A model generated the notes under the pieces. It ran no database searches. It saw only the letters and a program-made list of their open reading frames with translations, and had not been told where the DNA came from. Both the position numbers and the translations under genes were made by a program. Below, piece after piece: positions 9,701 through 17,682 of a stretch of 64,000 bases of DNA (positions within the stretch are counted from its first letter, which is position 1; every line of letters begins with the position of its first letter). Source of the stretch: Spirochaetota bacterium. Lineage in GTDB: Bacteria; Spirochaetota; Spirochaetia; Treponematales; Rectinemataceae. Where the stretch lies: positions 1 to 64,000 of the forward strand of contig JAJUIB010000011.1 in assembly GCA_029265615.1 (NCBI GenBank), given 5' to 3'.

Positions 9701-10466
9701 CGAACGCCGCGCGGCACCGCAACAACTTCCCGTGAGCCAGCTCTCGGCGGCCTATGATGCAGAGATTTCGGCGGGCGGGCCTGCGGGACATGAAAGCGAA
9801 TGCGCGGCGTTGCGGCTCGAAACCGCCCCGGCGCTCCTGCCACCGGAGGGCCTTTCCCCCGGGACCTGGGGCAGTCTCGTCCACCGCATGCTCGAACGAG
9901 CACTGCGACCGAAAGACCAGCGTACGGCGCATGCGGACGACGAGCCTGAACTCCCCCCCAGCCTCGCCGCCGAACTTGAGGCCGCGCTTCCCTCGCCCGC
10001 GGCACGCGACGAGGCGCTCAGCCACGCACACGCGCTCAGCCGCGTGTTTCTCGACTCGCCGCTCGGCCGCCGCGCCCTTGCCGCGCCCGAACGCCTTGTC
10101 GAATGGCCGATCGCGCTCCGCTACTCCCTGTGTGGCGAGACAAGGATCGCTCGCGCCACCATCGACCTTGTCATCATCGAAGCAGATCGGGCCATTATCG
10201 TCGACTACAAAACCGACGCCGAATTCGTGCCTGGCCGCCACCACATGCAGCTCGGCGCCTACCGCCGCGCCGCCGCGGCGATTCTCAGCCGCCCTGTCGA
10301 AGCGCGGCTGTTCTACCTCTATGGAGGAGGCCGCGAGGTCCTCGTCGACGAAAATGCGCCGGGGCTCGAGGCGGCGCCGATTCCCGAAGCGCAGTATTTC
10401 CACTTCAGCTTCCACCGCGACCGTGCCGAGGAAGCGTCCGCGGCCCACGAGGGATCGTATGCGTGA
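6765..10466 (+). CDS. addA: AddA-like UvrD-family helicase-nuclease (1233 aa)
   Basis: Superfamily 1A helicase fused to a RecB-type nuclease, predicted to resect DNA ends together with the overlapping AddB-like protein. Motif I is GAGSGKTT (about 42). Motif II is IDEFQD (Asp393), followed by VGDEKQSIYLFRG (motif III). Motif V is RLMTIHKAKGLEFP and motif VI is LLYVALTRAE (about 866). The C-terminal nuclease has RATIDLV, IVDYKTD (about 1145) and HMQLGAY. Start ATG 6765, inside the end of addB, has AGGGAGAGG just upstream. The frame is open to 6669, but that stretch only overlaps addB. A C9 run at 9676-9684 sits in the linker before the nuclease domain. Confidence 0.87.
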   Translation: MQLGLNEGHAEPLRPRRHKRIEDLEQAQAACARSLANTVVSAGAGSGKTTVLAARYVHLLEEGRMRDGSRVRPRNVLVLTFTRKAAAEMRSRIYGALAEAHRVVRERGESELAQHLEDCLASFAEADIGTFDAFAGKIARSGSPRFGLAPDFSVDDARTREAAEKLALEFLIEKREEPTMRDLIAANSFEWSVGMLTEIAIERMPLSSPPDFLSMHDRQTAVLKERVQELRKTLLDQRESVLELPDRGVTPKVAELLAAFRADPSGGLMWDSAPEPSSQDAEAFRLWLTKVLDYKKPGSNVTSEAGKFLNEMFDEFRKTANSYLVAAQALEDYPRWRALYSLLDEFRSRWDSRRRMEKIMSFRDTATMARDILVTDPELRAQYKRLYRYIMIDEFQDDDELQKRVLFLLAEQETRDAPRGPGPGELEPDKLFFVGDEKQSIYLFRGADVSVFRALPQELGPSSPGSKAAHHILARNFRSEPGLIELINRIFERVMRPESESGPAPYEAVFDPLSSREPTPGVTPEFRYLELPYRSDTAPELRPRAECEAWAVAEFIRDAVENGTLTVADRHTGRARRARYEDFAILFRATGKQVHFEKYLRLLCVPYASESACGFFSEAVACDFYYAWRLATHPEDRHALAAYLLSPFADLTDDAVVSILLALRKAEAANEPLIDPLSPAAAALLPDEAARRAHERGAATMAALRAMIDRASIAATASYLWYEAGYRVALLSNPAAQAFEEHFELIHSLAAKADSEGKSLAAFVASIEPLIGSPEKTDEADIPREDARGVRLMTIHKAKGLEFPVVIVPQANNTGRGVARGLWAWDDKVGLTLSLPDFNGDPKRRIDVFFEQAKALQEARLRAEVKRLLYVALTRAESHILITATAPYREEKNAARSFRSLLLPALGLEADPKAKEAAASLGATAAISINSLATDKLCELDSGARAGLIPERSEKDYESLLRRSRGRGLVAPPRDAPLVERRAAPQQLPVSQLSAAYDAEISAGGPAGHESECAALRLETAPALLPPEGLSPGTWGSLVHRMLERALRPKDQRTAHADDEPELPPSLAAELEAALPSPAARDEALSHAHALSRVFLDSPLGRRALAAPERLVEWPIALRYSLCGETRIARATIDLVIIEADRAIIVDYKTDAEFVPGRHHMQLGAYRRAAAAILSRPVEARLFYLYGGGREVLVDENAPGLEAAPIPEAQYFHFSFHRDRAEEASAAHEGSYA
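9676..9684 (+). repeat. C9 homopolymer tract inside addA-like gene
   Basis: Nine consecutive C in the linker between helicase and nuclease domains. Slippage would yield an AddA without its nuclease domain. A C7 run follows at 9953-9959. Confidence 0.9.
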
Positions 10467-12129
10467 AAGGATCCCGCAGGCGCAGAGCGAAGATAGCGAA
10501 GAATCGCCCACGGATGCCGAACTCCGTGACGCTTTCGCCGACCAGCTCATCCTCGTCGAGATCGGCCGCGATCTCATCGCCGAAAAGGATCCCGATCTGC
10601 TTCTCGGCCGCATACTCGACGCATGCCGCGCGATCACGGGCGCAGATGCGGGTTCGATCTTCCTCTGCGAAGCGGGGGAACGCGGCCCCCTCCTTCGCTT
10701 CAAGCACGCCCACACTTTTTCACGCCCTTCGACCCTGGAGGAATTCGCCATTCCGCGCGACGAACGCTCTATAGCGGGCTATGTCTCGCTATCGGGCGAG
10801 GTCCTCAATATCGCCGACGCATACGCCCTCCCAGCAGACCGACCGTACCGCTTCAACGCCGGCTACGACGCCGCTTCGGGGTACCGTACGAAGAGCATGC
10901 TCGTGGCCCCCATGCGCGGCAGACGGGGCGACATCATCGGCGTCATCCAGCTCATCAACTCAAAGGAAACCGCCGAGGCGCAGACGCGGTGCAGGGGGCG
11001 CGACATAGCCGACTCGGTCAGGCTGGAAACGCCTGAAGACTTTGAACGAAAAGTCGTGCCCTTCGCACGGCGGTACGAAGCGCTTATCCTTGCCGTCGCG
11101 AACCAGGCGGCCATCGCACTTGAGAACGCGCGCATGGTTCGAAGCATCGAGGAGCAGTTTGCATCCTTCGTCCGAGCCTCGATCGCCGCGATCGAATCGC
11201 GCGACCCCGCGACAAGCGGCCATTCCGAACGCGTCGCCCGACTGGCGACGGCGCTCATGCGCGCAGTGGATGCGGAGCGCGAAGGGCGCTATGCGGCCTG
11301 CTCCTTTGGCAAGGAAGAGCTCCTTGAGCTTGAGTATGCGGGCTTGCTCCACGATTTCGGCAAAGTCTACCTCGATCCGCGCATCTTCGCAAAAGCGAAA
11401 AAGCTCTTCGACCGCGACTTCGACTGTCTGCTCTGGCGCCTCAAGTACCTCGGGGTGCGGACGGAGCTTTCCTTTACACGGCGCGAAGCCGCTGCGCTCG
11501 AGCAAGGCCGCCCCCTCGAAGCCGCGAATGCGCGCGAAAAGGCCGCAGAGGCGGTGCGCCGTCTCATTGAAGCGCTCGACCTCGTCAGAGCGCTCAACGA
11601 GCCGCGCGAAATGAACACCGATCCCAGCGCAACAATCGAGCGCCTTCTCGCCCTCGCGCCTTTGCCCGAAAGCGCCGCGGATATCGACGGAACGCCCCTG
11701 CCGCTCCTCACCGAGGAGGAGCGCCGCAATTTCGCCATTCTCCGCGGCACGCTCAACGATGAAGAGCGCCGCGCAATCCAGGATCACGTGCGCTACACGA
11801 GCCTTTTCGTCGAGCGCATACCCTGGCCACCCGAGCTCGCCGGCATTCCCGAGTTTTGCGCGAAGCACCATGAGCTTCTCGACGGTTCAGGCTATCCCGA
11901 GGGGCTCAAAGCGGACCGCATCCCACTTCAGGCCCGTATGCTCACCATTGCCGACATCTATGACGCCCTGGCCGCCCGCGATAGACCGTATAAAAAAGCG
12001 CTTCCCTTCGACACTGTGAAGCGCATTCTCATGGAGGAGGCAGACTGTGGCAGACTCGACGGAGAACTCGTACGCCTTTTCTATGCGCATGAATGCTGGC
12101 GGGCGGCGGGGGCCTGGCGCGATGGCTAA
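10459..12129 (+). CDS. GAF-HD-GYP protein, probable cyclic-di-GMP phosphodiesterase (556 aa)
   Basis: The N-terminal half (about 25-235) is a GAF sensor domain. The C-terminal half is an HD-GYP domain with SGHSERVARLA, LLHDFGKVYLDP (HD pair), KHHELLDGSGYPEG (HD-GYP signature) and IADIYDALAARDRPYK. Such proteins hydrolyse c-di-GMP, with GAF modulation. A stretch of about 100 residues is inserted between the HD pair and the GYP loop. ATG 10459 overlaps the addA stop codon by 8 nt, with GAGGG upstream, so it is probably co-transcribed with addBA. No transmembrane segment is seen. Confidence 0.83.
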   Translation: MRERIPQAQSEDSEESPTDAELRDAFADQLILVEIGRDLIAEKDPDLLLGRILDACRAITGADAGSIFLCEAGERGPLLRFKHAHTFSRPSTLEEFAIPRDERSIAGYVSLSGEVLNIADAYALPADRPYRFNAGYDAASGYRTKSMLVAPMRGRRGDIIGVIQLINSKETAEAQTRCRGRDIADSVRLETPEDFERKVVPFARRYEALILAVANQAAIALENARMVRSIEEQFASFVRASIAAIESRDPATSGHSERVARLATALMRAVDAEREGRYAACSFGKEELLELEYAGLLHDFGKVYLDPRIFAKAKKLFDRDFDCLLWRLKYLGVRTELSFTRREAAALEQGRPLEAANAREKAAEAVRRLIEALDLVRALNEPREMNTDPSATIERLLALAPLPESAADIDGTPLPLLTEEERRNFAILRGTLNDEERRAIQDHVRYTSLFVERIPWPPELAGIPEFCAKHHELLDGSGYPEGLKADRIPLQARMLTIADIYDALAARDRPYKKALPFDTVKRILMEEADCGRLDGELVRLFYAHECWRAAGAWRDG

Positions 12130-12223
12130 GGCCCTTGCCTACAACCCGCCGTGGAGGCGCATCCTTCGTGCGACAGCACACCGCCTCGTTGTTGTTGCAT
12201 GGCTTGGGCACTTTGGTTTAGGA

Positions 12224-12229
12224 TATATT
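12224..12229 (+). promoter_or_regulatory. -10-like TATATT, 5 nt before the chrA start
   Basis: TATATT ends 5 nt before ATG 12235. There is no Shine-Dalgarno sequence in the usual window and no convincing -35. The transcript start would fall on the ATG, so the mRNA may be leaderless. Confidence 0.35.
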
Positions 12230-12234
12230 CCCAT

Positions 12235-12798
12235 ATGAATCACAAAAATGGGGAAAAATCCCAAAATCCGCGACCCTGGGAGCTCTTTCGCGTGTTCTTT
12301 GGTATTTCGAGCCTCACCATCGGCGGCGGCTATGCGATGGTTCCCGTTATCGGCTCGGCGCTTGAGCGGCGCGGCTGGACGACGGAAGAGGAATTCTATG
12401 AACTCTTTGCCGTCGCCCAATCCTTTCCCGGCCCCCTTGCGCTAACGACAGCAGCCATAGCCGGCAAGAACCTGGCAGGTCCGCGCGGAGCGGCTGCGGG
12501 CGTCGCCGGCGTCATACTTCCCCCTTTTGGCATTATTGTCGCGGTCGCAGCCCTGCTTGGCCGCTTCGGCGAAGAGCCCCATCTTCGCGCATTTCTTGCG
12601 GGCGCGGGGGCGACCGTGCCCGGCCTCGTCGCCGCGATGCTTGTGAAACTCGCAAAGGGACGCAAATGGACCTGGGTCCGCGCGCTTGAGACGCTTGGCC
12701 TCTTTCTTGCGCTCATACTGGTGCCCCGTGCAAGCCTTCCGCTCTTTCTGGGAGGCGTTGTCATCCTGTACCTCCTGGAGCGGCGATGGAATTCCTAG
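12235..12798 (+). CDS. chrA: Chromate transporter, N-terminal-type half (CHR family, 187 aa)
   Basis: Half-size CHR-family membrane protein. Features are the early SSLTIGGGYAMVPVI motif, the AVAQSFPGPLALTTA motif and several hydrophobic segments. It probably pairs with the next, overlapping gene to give one anion/chromate transporter. I choose the start at MNHKNGEK (ATG 12235), because the family begins about 20 residues before the GGG motif. The frame is open to 12151 without support. A -10-like hexamer lies directly upstream. Substrate is inferred from family only; a true chromate role is not shown. Confidence 0.8.
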   Translation: MNHKNGEKSQNPRPWELFRVFFGISSLTIGGGYAMVPVIGSALERRGWTTEEEFYELFAVAQSFPGPLALTTAAIAGKNLAGPRGAAAGVAGVILPPFGIIVAVAALLGRFGEEPHLRAFLAGAGATVPGLVAAMLVKLAKGRKWTWVRALETLGLFLALILVPRASLPLFLGGVVILYLLERRWNS

Positions 12799-13310
12799 CC
12801 CTCGTCTGGACCTTTTTCAAAATTGGCGTCATCTCATTCGGCGGCGGTTGGACCGTTGTCGGTCTCATCAAAGCGGAAACGGTTCCACGCTGGATCGACG
12901 AAGCGGGTTTTTCCTCGCTGCTCGCGATCGCCCAGGCGACGCCCGGGCCCGTGGCCCTCAACGCCGCAACGATGGTCGGATGGCGCACCTTCGGCCTTCC
13001 GGGCGCTATTGCAGCCACGCTTGCCGTCATCGCCTTTCCCCTCCTTGCGATAACCGGAGCGGGAGTCATAGGCAAGCGCCTCAGGCTCGACCCCATCGCC
13101 CTTAAAACGGCGCTCAAAACCGGCACCCTCGCAATGATGGCGATGACCCTCTACTATTTGCTCCCCGCACCACCCTTCGATCCCATCTTGCTCGGCATCG
13201 GTCTCGTCTCCTTCGTGCTTGTCGCCTTCACCAAAGTGAATCCGCTCTTGGTCATCCTGGGCGCAGGAGCGGTGAAAACGGTCATCGAGGCGCTGCAAAT
13301 GCACGTCTAG
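12786..13310 (+). CDS. chrA: Chromate transporter, second half (CHR family, 174 aa)
   Basis: Second half-size CHR protein with the matching ISFGGGWTVVGLI and AIAQATPGPVALNAA motifs. It is predicted to form the other half of the transporter encoded by the preceding gene. The two genes overlap by 13 nt, so translation is probably coupled; GGAG lies 5-8 nt before ATG 12786. The last hydrophobic segments (LLPAPPFDPILLGIGLVSFV and after) match a six-segment half. Two-gene CHR systems are known as short-chain ChrA pairs. Confidence 0.8.
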   Translation: MEFLALVWTFFKIGVISFGGGWTVVGLIKAETVPRWIDEAGFSSLLAIAQATPGPVALNAATMVGWRTFGLPGAIAATLAVIAFPLLAITGAGVIGKRLRLDPIALKTALKTGTLAMMAMTLYYLLPAPPFDPILLGIGLVSFVLVAFTKVNPLLVILGAGAVKTVIEALQMHV

Positions 13311-13313
13311 CGC

Positions 13314-13341
13314 TTGCGCGAGACGTAAAATAGCCTATACT
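13314..13341 (+). promoter_or_regulatory. Possible promoter of the GGDEF-EAL gene
   Basis: TTGCGC (13314-13319), 16-nt spacer, TATACT (13336-13341). The ATG is at 13360, giving a leader of about 12 nt with no clear Shine-Dalgarno sequence. Confidence 0.4.
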
Positions 13342-13359
13342 GGAAAAAAGCGAGCCCGT

Positions 13360-15414
13360 ATGAACAACGAGCGCATTCTGATCGCGGAGGACGAAAAGAT
13401 CATCGCCCTCGACCTGCAGCGCCGCCTCGAGCGCTTTGGGTATTCCGTTGTGGGCATGGCGAGCGAAGGCAGCGAAGCGGTTGCGACCACCCGCGAGACC
13501 CTGCCGGACATCGTCCTCATGGACATCCAGCTTGCAGGCCCCATGGACGGCATCGATGCCGCGATCACGATCAAAAACGAGCTCGGCATCCCCGTCATTT
13601 TCATCACCGCCTACGCCGACGAAAAGACGCTCGAGCGCGCCAAAGAAGTCGAGCCCGCGGGCTACATCCTCAAGCCTTTTAAAGAGCGCGAGCTCTACAC
13701 GGTGATCGACATCGCGCTCTACAAGAGCGCCATCGAAAAGAAGCTCAGAAAGCAGGAGCGCCTTTTTTCCGCAATCCTTCACTCGATCAACGACGGCATC
13801 ATCGCCACCGACGTCGACCTTCGGGTCAGCTTCATGAATCCCGTCGCGGAGGACATAGTCGGCTGGCGCGAGGCCGAGGCGAAGGGCAAACGGATCACGG
13901 AGGTGCTCACCCTCCTCGACGCGCGGGCCCGCAAGGACATACTCGCCGATGAACCGCCACCTGTCGCATCCCGGCCCCGGTTTTTTAGCGAGATCGCGAT
14001 CCGCAACGCCGCCGGCCAATCGCTCGTGGTCGACGGATCCCTCACCCGTATCCATGAGCGGGAAAACAGCACCGAAGGCTTCGTACTCGCCATCCGCGAC
14101 ATATCCGAGCTCAAGCGCATGTCGGAGACGATCAACTACCAGGCGAGCCACGACAGCCTCACGGGCCTTTCGAATCGCGAAGAGTTTTCTTACAAACTCA
14201 ACGAGATACTGCGGAGCCTCAAGAACTCGGGCGCGCGGCACGCGCTCATCGTCATCGATGTTGACCGCTTCAAGGCGGTCAACGACAGTTACGGCGCGCT
14301 CGCAGGCGACGAGCTTTTACGGCAGATAGCCGCACACATCCAGGCGAACATCTCGCGTCGCGACATCTCTGCGCGCATCGGCGGCGACGAATTCGCCATT
14401 ATTCTCATGGACTGCGAGCTTGAAGACGGCATCAACGTCGCGAAGCGCCTCCAGGATGCGGTACAGGCCCGCAAATTCGTCTGGCAGACCGGCGTTTTCC
14501 CGGTCACCCTCTCGATCGGCGTCGTCCCCCTCACCAACGAAAGCGAGGACAGCCACGGCATCCTCGCCGCCGCCGATGACGCCTGCCACCTTTCCAAGGA
14601 AGAAGGCGGCAATAAAATCAACATTTTCCACCTCAAGGACGACACCTTCCAGAAACGGCGCGGCGAGATGGAGTGGATCACCAAGATAAACCGCGCCGCG
14701 GAAGACAACCGCTTCCTTCTTTACCACCAGCCGATCGCGCCGCTCGATCCGAGAATGGATGGCACCGCAAAAACCGAGATTCTTCTCCGCCTCGTCAATG
14801 ATGACGGTAGCATCGCGAGTCCCGGCCACTTCATCCCCGCGGCAGAGCGCTACAACCTTATGCCGCTCATCGATCGCTGGGTCATTCGCCACTCATTCGC
14901 CGCCTACAGCACGCTGGTTGAACGCGGCTCGCCCCTTGCAGGCGGCATTCTGTCAATCAACCTTTCGGGCCCCTCGATTCTCGACGAATCGCTCATCGAG
15001 CTCATCGTGCAGGAAACCGCGGCGCACGGTCTTGATCCTTCGCGCTTCTGCTTCGAAATCACCGAGACGGCGGCGATCCAAAACCTCTCCTATGCAAGCC
15101 GCTTCATGGGGCGCCTCAAGGATCAGGGCTTCACCTTCGCCCTCGACGACTTCGGTTCCGGCTTCTCGTCCTTCGGCTACCTCAAAAACCTCCCCGTCGA
15201 TTACCTCAAAATCGACGGCTCCCTCGTCCAGGGCATCGAGGACTCGAAGGTCTCCTACACCATGGTTGAGTCGATCAACGCAGTCGGCCATGTGATGGGC
15301 ATCAAAACGATCGCCGAATTCGTTAAAAACCCCGAGATCAAGGCGAAGCTCGCGGAGATCGGCGTCGACTACGCCCAGGGATACGAAATCGCCCAGCCAG
15401 AGCCACTCCTCTAA
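13360..15414 (+). CDS. REC-PAS-GGDEF-EAL cyclic-di-GMP signalling protein (684 aa)
   Basis: Response-regulator receiver (1-125) with phosphoacceptor Asp55 in LMDIQLA and the switch/loop Lys in LKPF. A PAS domain follows (about 130-255), then a GGDEF domain with an intact IGGDEF signature (diguanylate cyclase) and an EAL-type phosphodiesterase domain. The EAL signature reads EILLRL, keeping the catalytic Glu. Other EAL landmarks are present: SINLS, ITETAA, DDFGSGFSS and KTIAEFV. Both activities therefore look possible. No cognate kinase is adjacent. The protein has no membrane segment and is probably cytosolic. The 3' end runs into a 49-bp repeat after 13 nt. Confidence 0.87.
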   Translation: MNNERILIAEDEKIIALDLQRRLERFGYSVVGMASEGSEAVATTRETLPDIVLMDIQLAGPMDGIDAAITIKNELGIPVIFITAYADEKTLERAKEVEPAGYILKPFKERELYTVIDIALYKSAIEKKLRKQERLFSAILHSINDGIIATDVDLRVSFMNPVAEDIVGWREAEAKGKRITEVLTLLDARARKDILADEPPPVASRPRFFSEIAIRNAAGQSLVVDGSLTRIHERENSTEGFVLAIRDISELKRMSETINYQASHDSLTGLSNREEFSYKLNEILRSLKNSGARHALIVIDVDRFKAVNDSYGALAGDELLRQIAAHIQANISRRDISARIGGDEFAIILMDCELEDGINVAKRLQDAVQARKFVWQTGVFPVTLSIGVVPLTNESEDSHGILAAADDACHLSKEEGGNKINIFHLKDDTFQKRRGEMEWITKINRAAEDNRFLLYHQPIAPLDPRMDGTAKTEILLRLVNDDGSIASPGHFIPAAERYNLMPLIDRWVIRHSFAAYSTLVERGSPLAGGILSINLSGPSILDESLIELIVQETAAHGLDPSRFCFEITETAAIQNLSYASRFMGRLKDQGFTFALDDFGSGFSSFGYLKNLPVDYLKIDGSLVQGIEDSKVSYTMVESINAVGHVMGIKTIAEFVKNPEIKAKLAEIGVDYAQGYEIAQPEPLL

Positions 15415-15427
15415 ATCCGAGGGGGCA

Positions 15428-15476
15428 CAAGGCGTACTTAGGATGCGCTAAGCCGCGTGCCAAGCGCGAGGCCCGC
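15428..15476. repeat. 49-bp perfect repeat, copy 1
   Basis: Identical over 49 bp to 18946-18994, with a further matching CGAGGGGG just before it except for two bases. Read on the minus strand it contains the last codons of CrcB and their stop. It lies between the convergent GGDEF-EAL and barrel-protein genes. An inner CTTAG-N6-CTAAG inverted repeat could form a small hairpin. Confidence 0.85.
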
Positions 15477-15552
15477 AACACGCGCCCCTGCACAAAAAAT
15501 CGGCGGGGCGCATGCGGCACCGCCGACAGTGAGCGCCCTCGACTCCAAAGCC

Positions 15553-16455
15553 CTAATTAAGACTCAAACGCAAGCCGGCGCCGAGCGAGAATCCCGTTGT
15601 GGCATCGAGGCTCCAGGATACACCAAGGGGGAGCGCAATCTCGCCAAGCGAACATCGGCCAAGAGTGAGGGCCACCTCGCCTTCGACTGTCGCGGAAAAG
15701 AGCGAGAAATCCGCAAGGCTCGCCTCAAGACTCGCCTCGAGACGCATCGCAATGCGGCTGCCTACGGCGCCATAGAACGAGGCAAAGGCAGGAAGCGCCT
15801 CTGTCACAATGCCATCGGATGCAGTGATACGTTTGTAGCCTGCACCCATCGTCACCGCAAGCGGCAAGCCGGGATACCACGAGGACCCGATGCTCGGCGT
15901 GATTGCCAAAGAACTCGATCCATCGGCCGCAATCTCCCAGGCAATGTCGCATGAAGGCTTTATGAGCAGCTCCCCCGCCGCAACCGACGCAGCTAGCCGT
16001 CCACCCCACTCAAGATAGCCAGAAGCCCCCGAATCGTAGCGCACCCGCGGGGCAAGCTCGATGGATGCGCTACTACCGTTGACCGTGAACAATAGACCAG
16101 CGCCGGCAAGTGCTCCAGCATCAGTACGGCTACGATATCCGCCCCCTTCAAGCGAAGCGAGCGCGACGAATCCGCCTGAACCGGCAGAAAATTCAATGCG
16201 TGCGCTTCCCATACCCGTTGCCACACCATCCGCGGCATAGGCCGCCTCGCCCGACCCCGAGAGTCTCAAAGCCGAATCCGCACCAAGCGCTTCAAGAGCG
16301 GAGCTCGCCGCCGCGCGCCCGAATCCGCCGCCAATCTCGCCATAGCCACCGCCCGCCTCGATCGCGGCCGAAAAGCGCGGCACCGCTCCGCCAAGCGTCG
16401 CCGCAAGCGCAGCGAACGCGACGCCCACTATAATCTTCTTCCCTCGCATGATCAT
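15553..16455 (-). CDS. Signal-peptide, beta-barrel-like envelope protein (300 aa)
   Basis: The N terminus is a signal sequence (MIMRGKK, then VGVAFAALAATLGGA). The mature part is rich in Gly, Ser and Ala with alternating hydrophobic residues and many short strand-like segments. It ends in a strand-like GLRLSLN, as outer-membrane barrels often do. I do not recognise the family. It is the last gene of the ECF sigma operon. Its ATG overlaps the preceding stop, with GGAGG 5 nt upstream, so it is translationally coupled. An outer-membrane location is inferred from composition only. Confidence 0.6.
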   Translation of the reverse strand: MIMRGKKIIVGVAFAALAATLGGAVPRFSAAIEAGGGYGEIGGGFGRAAASSALEALGADSALRLSGSGEAAYAADGVATGMGSARIEFSAGSGGFVALASLEGGGYRSRTDAGALAGAGLLFTVNGSSASIELAPRVRYDSGASGYLEWGGRLAASVAAGELLIKPSCDIAWEIAADGSSSLAITPSIGSSWYPGLPLAVTMGAGYKRITASDGIVTEALPAFASFYGAVGSRIAMRLEASLEASLADFSLFSATVEGEVALTLGRCSLGEIALPLGVSWSLDATTGFSLGAGLRLSLN

Positions 16456-17174
16456 CGCAACCTCCGTTCAAGTTCGCGCTCGAGTCCCGCAAGCGCTACG
16501 CCCGACTCGAATATGTCGATCATGGCGCGCGCGATTCTCTCACTCGACTGCCCACGGGCGCGCCACTGGGCAAAGAGCCCCTGCAGGGAGGAAAAGCGCT
16601 CGCGGCGCATCGAGCTTCTCACAAGCGCAAGCGCAAGTTCTTGGGATAGCGCCGCATCAAGTCCATGACGAACCCTCAAGCCGAGGAGCGTCGATTCCGC
16701 AGCGAAAGCGCGACGCGCGCCTTCTTCCCCCGGACCGGCGACATCAAGACTCGCCGCGAGCGCGGAGGAGGAGGTGCCTGCGCGCAGAAGGATACTCCCC
16801 TCGGATAAAAGTGATGCTCGTGCACCATCGGACAGTTTGCGGGGCATAAGTAGCTGTACAAGCACGCCGAGCCGCACTGCCTCTTCTTCAAGCGCGGCAG
16901 CAAGACGCTCGGGCGGGATTCGCTTGCTCACCCCTTCTTTAAGACGCTCGAAAAGCGGCCCGAGCGGCACACCTGTCGCCAGGACGGCCTGAGCCGTCGT
17001 CAGCACCCGCTCACGCACCGCCACGTAGGCACGGGCCTCGGGCGCTACGTCAAACCATTCACTGAGCGCGGAAGCGCTTGTACCGCCCAGCGCCTCCGCG
17101 TGCAGATGCGGAGCCGCGACGAACGAGAGAGCCGTCGCAAGGACCAACACCCACGCACGTCCGGCTCGACGCAT
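16452..17174 (-). CDS. Secreted helical protein of unknown function (240 aa)
   Basis: Signal peptide (MRRAGRAWVLVLATALSFVA, cleavage near HAEA), then a mostly alpha-helical, Arg/Leu/Glu-rich protein with no cysteine and no motif I recognise. It lies fourth in the ECF sigma operon. Its ATG overlaps the stop of the preceding gene by one base (TGATG), with GGGAG upstream. It is probably periplasmic. Repeated short LL/LAxxL helices could mediate protein interaction, but no function can be named. Confidence 0.6.
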   Translation of the reverse strand: MRRAGRAWVLVLATALSFVAAPHLHAEALGGTSASALSEWFDVAPEARAYVAVRERVLTTAQAVLATGVPLGPLFERLKEGVSKRIPPERLAAALEEEAVRLGVLVQLLMPRKLSDGARASLLSEGSILLRAGTSSSALAASLDVAGPGEEGARRAFAAESTLLGLRVRHGLDAALSQELALALVRSSMRRERFSSLQGLFAQWRARGQSSERIARAMIDIFESGVALAGLERELERRLR

Positions 17175-17665
17175 CAGTGACGTCTCCCGGAGCCGCCTTC
17201 GTAGCGACCGCTCACCGAGCCCTTGCCCGCACGCTCACAGAGCCCAAGTTCGCTCCGGGTTCGCGTGCGTAGCTCGAGGGCAAGAGCGAGGCGTTCCGCT
17301 TCGCCGCCATCGCGGCTTCTCGTTTCAAGACGCATCCGCTGCCTGAGTTGCGAGGCAACCGCCTGGGCACTCTCGCCGAAGCGAAGCGCACGTTCGGCGC
17401 GATAGGCGTATGCGTAAGCATAACGCGCAGCATCCACAGCCTGAAGCTCGCGCCAGGCGCTCTGCCCCGCAGCCAAGGCAAGCTTCAGCGCAAGGGGCGA
17501 GGGCGTAAACCCTGCCGCACGCACTTCTGCTTCGTAGGCGACCTTAAACGCATCCCCTTCAGTTCCGAAATTTTCCTGCGCGCCCGCAAGTGTTACCGTA
17601 GCGCCCAGGAGCACAACAAAAGTCAGGCCGACTTTACCCGCACATCGTACTGCTCCATGCCTCAT
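17174..17665 (-). CDS. Secreted small protein of unknown function (163 aa)
   Basis: Signal peptide (hydrophobic VGLTFVVLLGATVTLAGA, likely cleaved before QENFG). It is followed by an Ala/Arg/Glu-rich helical domain that includes a tyrosine-rich YAYAYAYRAERAL stretch and a basic, glycine-rich tail (SGRYEGGSGRRH). No family recognised. AAGGAG lies 8 nt before ATG 17665. It lies third in the ECF sigma operon, directly after the anti-sigma gene, and so is a candidate periplasmic partner of the anti-sigma sensor domain. Confidence 0.6.
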   Translation of the reverse strand: MRHGAVRCAGKVGLTFVVLLGATVTLAGAQENFGTEGDAFKVAYEAEVRAAGFTPSPLALKLALAAGQSAWRELQAVDAARYAYAYAYRAERALRFGESAQAVASQLRQRMRLETRSRDGGEAERLALALELRTRTRSELGLCERAGKGSVSGRYEGGSGRRH

Positions 17666-17682
17666 AGAGCCTCTCCTTCGTG

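Noticed and set aside
9330-10751. A 473-codon open frame on the minus strand opposite addA and the GAF-HD-GYP gene
   Set aside because: It lies fully opposite two genes with clear motifs. Long antisense frames are expected in GC-rich coding DNA, and it has no ribosome-binding site or recognisable domain.
97-15624. AGGATACACCAAGG shared between about 97-110 and about 15612-15625
   Set aside because: A 14-bp identity is expected by chance between positions in 64 kb, and the flanks differ.
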